Notes under the pieces: generated by a model | What the model was told of the DNA's origin: nothing | Seen by the model: only the letters and a program-made list of their open reading frames with translations | Databases searched by the model: none | Part shown: positions 14,290 through 18,258 of the stretch, one piece after another | How positions within the stretch are numbered: position 1 is the stretch's first letter | Layout of the letters: each line of letters begins with the position of its first letter | Position numbers and translations under genes: made by a program | Source: Alphaproteobacteria bacterium | Lineage (GTDB): Bacteria > Pseudomonadota > Alphaproteobacteria > UBA2136 > UBA6156 | NCBI GenBank assembly: GCA_020249005.1 | Contig: JADCGN010000118.1 | Span: forward strand, 1-18,258 | Direction: 5' to 3' | Length of the DNA: 18,258 bases

Positions 14290-15069
14290 ATGCTGCCACC
14301 CTGGCCCGAGGTACAGCGCCAGCTGGTGGCGGCGGGGCTAGACCCGGCCCCGCGTGAGGGCTTCTTTTTACATGCGGCGGCGGATAATCCAACCCGGTTG
14401 CAAGAATTGTTACAGCGGCGCTTGGCCGGCGAGCCGTTGGCTTATGTGCTGGGGCAGCAGCCGTTTTGGCGCCGGGATTGGGCGGTGAACCGCGCGGTGT
14501 TGATTCCGCGCCCGGACAGCGAAGTGCTGGTGCAGGCGGTGCTGGATTGCCTGCCACCCGACAGCACCGTGCGGGTGGCCGAAGTGGGGGTGGGCAGCGG
14601 CGCCTTGTTGGGCAGCGTGTTGTTGGAACGGCCGCAGCTGCAGGGGGTGGGTACGGACTTGGTGCCCGCCACGCTGGCGGTGGCAGCGGAAAATTTGCAG
14701 GCGGCGGGCGTGATGGGCCGTGTGAGGCTGTACCAGGCCGATCTGCTGGCGGGGGTCGAGGGGCCATTTGACCTCATGTTTTCCAATCCGCCCTACCTAA
14801 GCGAGGCCGAGTACGCCACGTTGGAACCCGGCGTGCGTGACTGGGAGCCGAAAACCGCGCTGGTGAGTGGGCCCACGGGCTTGGAAGCTTACCATGCGTT
14901 GCTGCCGCAAGCCTATGCCCATTTGGTGCCTGGCGGGTGGCTGGCGGTGGAAATCGGCCATACGCAGGCGGCTGCGGTGGCGAGCCTGTTCACTCAGCAG
15001 GGCTGGCAACAGATTGCCGTACGGCCCGACTTGGCCGGGCGTGACCGCGTGGTGATGGGGCAAAAGTAG
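14290..15069 (+). CDS. prmC: Release factor glutamine N5-methyltransferase
   Basis: PrmC methylates the glutamine of the GGQ motif of RF1 and RF2 using S-adenosylmethionine. Here the target is Gln240 of the protein encoded just upstream. The 259-residue product has the helical N-terminal region, LIPRPDSE at 71-78 and the SAM-binding EVGVGSGAL at 98-106. This last block is usually DLGTGSGAL-like and is slightly divergent here. The catalytic SNPPY is at 165-169 and the end is DRVVMGQK. The first domain is a little short for the family. Confidence 0.95.
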   Translation: MLPPWPEVQRQLVAAGLDPAPREGFFLHAAADNPTRLQELLQRRLAGEPLAYVLGQQPFWRRDWAVNRAVLIPRPDSEVLVQAVLDCLPPDSTVRVAEVGVGSGALLGSVLLERPQLQGVGTDLVPATLAVAAENLQAAGVMGRVRLYQADLLAGVEGPFDLMFSNPPYLSEAEYATLEPGVRDWEPKTALVSGPTGLEAYHALLPQAYAHLVPGGWLAVEIGHTQAAAVASLFTQQGWQQIAVRPDLAGRDRVVMGQK

Positions 15070-15074
15070 GCAAG

Positions 15075-15102
15075 TCGCTCGCCAAGCGGGCGATTGGCTT
15101 TT
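15075..15102 (+). terminator. Weak intrinsic terminator behind prmC
   Basis: TCGCTCGC (15075-15082) pairs with GCGGGCGA (15086-15093), including one G-T wobble, around CAA. TTGGCTTTT follows. The lipoprotein gene starts only 12 bases later, so read-through may occur. Confidence 0.5.
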
Positions 15103-15113
15103 AAGCTTAGGCA

Positions 15114-15746
15114 ATGAACAAGAAAAACCTCATCTGGGCCGTGTTGCTGGGCCTTGGCGGCTGCGCCTCCCAACCCAACTTGGTGGGCCCGTTGCCGTAC
15201 GATTTCCGCGTGGTGCGGGTGGAAGACGCCCGGCCCGATGACGATGCCAAGCTGATGAGCGTGGAAGCCTTCGGTGCGGAAAAATTGATTGCCGCCTGGA
15301 ACCGCCAAGTGGCCCGCAGCATTTGGGGTGGCACCCCGGCCGATTTGGCGATTCGGGTCACCCAGTTTGAAACCACGCACAGTGGCCAGAGCTACGCCAT
15401 GAGCCTGGTGGCCGACTTGGCCGCTAGCCAACCCGGGGTGGGCCCCAGCTACCGCAACGAAGGCCGCCGGGTGGTGGCGCAGGCCCCGGCGCAATGCATG
15501 GTGGTGGGCCGCAGTACGGGCGGGGAGGGCGGTACGGCCCTGATGAACCGCATGTTTGGTGCGGCGGCGCCACAGCCGGGCGCGGAAGGTGCCCCCGCGG
15601 GCTTGGCCGCCTTGACCCCCGCCGGGCGAGACGCCACGCTGTGGCAGGAACTCTGGAACCAATGCGCGCGCCAACTTGCCACCCAATTCACGCAGGCCTT
15701 GCTGGCCGGCGCGCCGCAAACGGTGCCCGATACGCGCGGGCGTTAA
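15114..15746 (+). CDS. Putative lipoprotein, function unknown
   Basis: The 210-residue product starts MNKKNLIWAVLLGLGGCAS. This is a basic n-region, a short hydrophobic core and a lipobox LGGC with Cys17 as the lipidation site, so it is probably an outer-membrane lipoprotein. Residues 30-65 (FRVVRVEDARPDDDAK..) begin a small alpha/beta-looking domain. The remainder is rich in Gly, Ala and Pro near 135-170. Two further cysteines (about 128 and 189) could form a disulfide. I recognise no family. The RBS is TTAGG 6 bases upstream. Its end overlaps the next lipoprotein gene in another frame, and the two probably act together. Confidence 0.75.
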   Translation: MNKKNLIWAVLLGLGGCASQPNLVGPLPYDFRVVRVEDARPDDDAKLMSVEAFGAEKLIAAWNRQVARSIWGGTPADLAIRVTQFETTHSGQSYAMSLVADLAASQPGVGPSYRNEGRRVVAQAPAQCMVVGRSTGGEGGTALMNRMFGAAAPQPGAEGAPAGLAALTPAGRDATLWQELWNQCARQLATQFTQALLAGAPQTVPDTRGR

Positions 15747-16576
15747 GCGGCTGCTTGTTGGCCCTGCTATTGGCGGCGTGTGCCGGCCCCAGCGGAAAAT
15801 TTACCCCGCCCGATGAAACCGGTCCGTGGGGTTTGAAAGGCACGCATCCGCTCGAAACCAGTGCTGCCCGCAGTGATTTTAGCGTGGAATTGGTGCGCCT
15901 GACCGACAGCCGCCGCCCCCGCAGCCTGGAACGCGGGCCGGATGAGCAGTTCATTGATGTGTATGACCCCGACACCTTGCTGGATGGCATCCCCACCCGT
16001 TTGGCGGCGTTGTACGAGAAATACCTGACCTACAAACTACGCAGCGAAAAGCACTACAAGGTGGAGCTGGACGTCCGCGAGCTGCGCACCGAAATTCTGC
16101 AAGGGAATTTTTGGAGTGGCCCATTCGGCCGTTATAAGGTGAAGTTGGAAATTGAAGCGCTGGCGCGGCGGCCCGACAGCCAGGTGGTGCTACGCCGCGG
16201 CTACCGTTTTGAAGACACCCGCCCCCGCCAAACCTACAACGGCCGCAGCCCTTCGGTCAGCATGGATGAAGCCCGGCTGATTGACCTGGTGGATGAAGCC
16301 GTGCGCACCACCGCACGTAATTTCACCAACGAGCTGCAGCGCGGCGATGTGCGCGTCTGGAACCCGGCCGCTGAAGCTGCCCCTACGCCCACCACCCGCG
16401 TGCGGTTGGTGCCGCAGCCCACCCTGACCCGTGCCACGGGCACGGAAACGGTGGGGGAAAGCGAGCTGGTGGTGCCCGCCAAACCACCGGCCCCGCAGCC
16501 CGAAAATGTACCGCCTGCGGTGCCGCCGATGACGCCGCTGGGCAGCACCGGCGCCGCTGCGCCGATTGCCTGGTAA
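15662..16576 (+). CDS. Putative lipoprotein with overlapping, uncertain start
   Basis: The core from 15755 on reads LLALLLAACAGPSGKFTPP, a lipobox LAAC with Cys at 15779-15781. An alpha/beta domain follows (about residues 55-250: FSVELVRLTDSRRPRSL.. to RGDVRVWN) and then a Pro/Ala/Thr-rich tail to TAA. This plan resembles small outer-membrane accessory lipoproteins, but I cannot name the family. The only upstream ATG in frame, 15662, lies inside the preceding gene (85-nt overlap). It gives 304 residues with Cys40, a long arginine-containing n-region for a lipoprotein. TTG 15755 or 15758 would give a leader too short and uncharged. An earlier ATG at 15494 is unlikely. Confidence 0.7.
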   Translation: MRAPTCHPIHAGLAGRRAANGARYARALSGCLLALLLAACAGPSGKFTPPDETGPWGLKGTHPLETSAARSDFSVELVRLTDSRRPRSLERGPDEQFIDVYDPDTLLDGIPTRLAALYEKYLTYKLRSEKHYKVELDVRELRTEILQGNFWSGPFGRYKVKLEIEALARRPDSQVVLRRGYRFEDTRPRQTYNGRSPSVSMDEARLIDLVDEAVRTTARNFTNELQRGDVRVWNPAAEAAPTPTTRVRLVPQPTLTRATGTETVGESELVVPAKPPAPQPENVPPAVPPMTPLGSTGAAAPIAW

Positions 16577-16602
16577 TTCACCTGCCTGACGGCGCACGCC
16601 GC

Positions 16603-18258
16603 CTATTCCACCGTCACGCTTTTGGCCAAGTTGCGGGGTTGGTCCACATCGGTGCCCTTGGCAGTGGCGGTGAAGTAAGCCAGCTGCTGCAGCGGGATGC
16701 TGAACACCAGCGGCAACAGCAGCGGGTGCACGGTGGGCACGGTGATGAGCTGCAGCGGCAGGTTGGCGGGCAAGTGTTGCGCCCCGACGGTGTCGGTGAT
16801 TAGCACCACGTCGCCCCGGCGGGCGGCGACTTCCTGCAGGTTGCTGAGCGTCTTTTCAAACAGGCCGTCGTTGCTCGCCGCCAGGTTGATGACGGGCAGC
16901 CCCGGTTCCACCAAGGCAATCGGCCCGTGCTTCATTTCGCCGCTGGGGTAGCTTTCGGCATGGAGATAGGAAATTTCTTTCAATTTTAACGCGCCCTCAT
17001 AGGCCAACGGCGCCAACAGGCCGCGCCCCAGATAGAGCAGGCTGCGGCCAGGCAAGTTGGCCAGCGTGGCGGCCAACTGTTGCACGGCGTGGGGGTGCTC
17101 CAGCTGTTCTTGCAGATGGGTGGGCAGTTCGCGCAGCGCCTGCACGGCCCGACTTGCCTCGGCTGCGGGGAGGAGCTGCCGCTGCAGCGCCAGTTGCAGC
17201 GCAAACAGCAGCAGGTTGGTGACCATGGCGCTGAAGGCCTTGGTGCTGGCCACCGCAATTTCGCGCCCGGCCAACAGCGGCACCACCGCGTGGGCGGCGC
17301 GGGCCATGCTGCTGGTAGGCACATTGGTGAACACCAGAATGGTTTGCCCGGCTGCTTTGGCGTGTTCCAACGCCGCCAAGGTGTCGGCGGTCTCGCCGCT
17401 CTGGCTGACAGCAATGAACAACCCACCCGGGCTGTACGGCGGGTTGCGGTAGCGGAACTCACTCGCCACGTCCACGTTCACGGGTATGCGGGCCAGTTGC
17501 TCCAGGTAATATTTCCCCACCATGCCGGCGTAGTAGGCGGTGCCGCAGGCCACAAGGTTGATGGCGCTGGCTTGCAACACGGCGGCGGGCAGGGGCAGGG
17601 TGGGCAGCAGGCTGGCTGGGTCGGTATGTGCCTGGAGAATCCGCGCCAGCACGGCGGGCTGCTCGTGGATTTCCTTCAGCATAAAATGTTTGTAGCCCTG
17701 CTTGCCGCCGGCTTCAGCGGAAAGATCGAGGGTTTGCACCGGGCGTTGCACTGGTTGGCCTGCGGCAAAAATCGTTACCGCGTGGGGTGTAAGGTGCACC
17801 ACGTCATTGTCTTCCAGGAAGATGAAACGGTGGCACACGCCGGCCAGTGCCAGCGGGTCGCTCACCAGGTAGTTGGCCCCTTCGCCCAAACCCACACATA
17901 GCGGCGCGCCGCGGCGGGTGCCCCACAGTTCCTCGGGGGCGCCTTGGGCCATCGCCACCACGGCAAAGTTGCCGTGCAGCGTGGGCAGCAATTGTTGTAG
18001 CGCGGCGGTGACCGAGGCCACCCCCTGTTGGCAGGCATAGGCCAGGGCAAAGGGCAGGGTTTCGGTATCGGTGGCGGAGACAAACCGGGCCCCGGCAGCG
18101 CTTAAGTGTTCGCGCAGCGTGGCGTGGTTTTCAATAATCCCGTTGTGCACCACCGCCAGCAGATGGGGGCCAAATTCACCCACGTGCGGGTGGGCATTGG
18201 TGGTGGTGGGGGCGCCGTGGGTGGCCCAGCGCGTATGGCCGATGGCGGTGGTGGTACC
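16603..18258 (-). CDS. glmS: Glutamine-fructose-6-phosphate aminotransferase (isomerizing), 5' end outside window
   Basis: GlmS makes glucosamine-6-phosphate from fructose-6-phosphate and glutamine, the entry to peptidoglycan and LPS precursors. About 551 residues are present; about 55 at the N-terminus, including the catalytic Cys2, lie beyond the window. The glutaminase part shows GHTRWATHGAP at 7-17, NAHPH and HNGIIEN. The isomerase part has two SIS domains with ACGTAYYAG, SQSGETADT, and LGRG followed by EGALKLKEISYLHAES. The C-terminus ends in the canonical LAKSVTVE. It converges with the lipoprotein pair with only 26 bases between stops. Confidence 0.98.
   Translation of the reverse strand, partial: GTTTAIGHTRWATHGAPTTTNAHPHVGEFGPHLLAVVHNGIIENHATLREHLSAAGARFVSATDTETLPFALAYACQQGVASVTAALQQLLPTLHGNFAVVAMAQGAPEELWGTRRGAPLCVGLGEGANYLVSDPLALAGVCHRFIFLEDNDVVHLTPHAVTIFAAGQPVQRPVQTLDLSAEAGGKQGYKHFMLKEIHEQPAVLARILQAHTDPASLLPTLPLPAAVLQASAINLVACGTAYYAGMVGKYYLEQLARIPVNVDVASEFRYRNPPYSPGGLFIAVSQSGETADTLAALEHAKAAGQTILVFTNVPTSSMARAAHAVVPLLAGREIAVASTKAFSAMVTNLLLFALQLALQRQLLPAAEASRAVQALRELPTHLQEQLEHPHAVQQLAATLANLPGRSLLYLGRGLLAPLAYEGALKLKEISYLHAESYPSGEMKHGPIALVEPGLPVINLAASNDGLFEKTLSNLQEVAARRGDVVLITDTVGAQHLPANLPLQLITVPTVHPLLLPLVFSIPLQQLAYFTATAKGTDVDQPRNLAKSVTVE

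Noticed and set aside
1..18258. CRISPR array, insertion sequence or prophage genes
   Set aside because: No regularly spaced direct repeats with unique spacers, no transposase or integrase motifs and no phage genes were seen. The only tandem repeats are those at the tRNA.

Overview
The window is a GC-rich chromosomal segment of about 62% G+C by eye. It most likely comes from an alphaproteobacterium. The C4-type J-domain protein, the prfA-prmC pair and the glmS context fit that group, but the exact lineage cannot be fixed from this sequence. It is mostly ordinary core genome around one clearly accessory-looking block, a non-Tad type IV filament gene cluster.

Layout. (1) 3-758 (+): the C-terminal third of a mitochondrial-type aconitase. 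(2) 759-1731: no protein genes but dense structure. It holds an 83-bp palindromic element, a promoter followed by a highly folded candidate small RNA with an intrinsic terminator, three tandem 62-63 bp repeats sharing the 3' end of a tRNA, that tRNA itself (anticodon UAA on a short-variable-loop scaffold, minus strand), and tRNA-Gly(GCC) with a strong promoter (minus strand). (3) 1732-3591 (-): a methyl-accepting chemotaxis protein. (4) 3762-11518 (+): an eight-gene type IV pilus/type II secretion-like operon. Its order is assembly ATPase, inner-membrane platform, PilM/N-like, PilO-like, PilP/GspB-like, two pilin-like proteins and a prepilin peptidase. Genes overlap or nearly touch. (5) 11521-12060 (+): a J-domain protein directly behind the peptidase. 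(6) 12123-13028 (-): a two-TM coiled-coil protein of unknown function. (7) 13174-15069 (+): prfA and prmC, release factor 1 and its methyltransferase. (8) 15114-16576 (+): two overlapping lipoprotein genes. (9) 16603-18258 (-): glmS, cut by the window end.

How the genes work together. The ATPase, platform, alignment proteins, pilin-like subunits and peptidase together form most of the cytoplasmic and inner-membrane half of a type IV filament machine. A secretin and a PilT-type retraction ATPase are not in the window. The chemoreceptor is transcribed divergently from this operon, so a link between sensing and filament use is possible but unproven. PrmC methylates the GGQ glutamine of the RF1 encoded immediately upstream. 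The most interesting unexplained signals are the RNA-rich region 781-1374 and the composition of the filament cluster.
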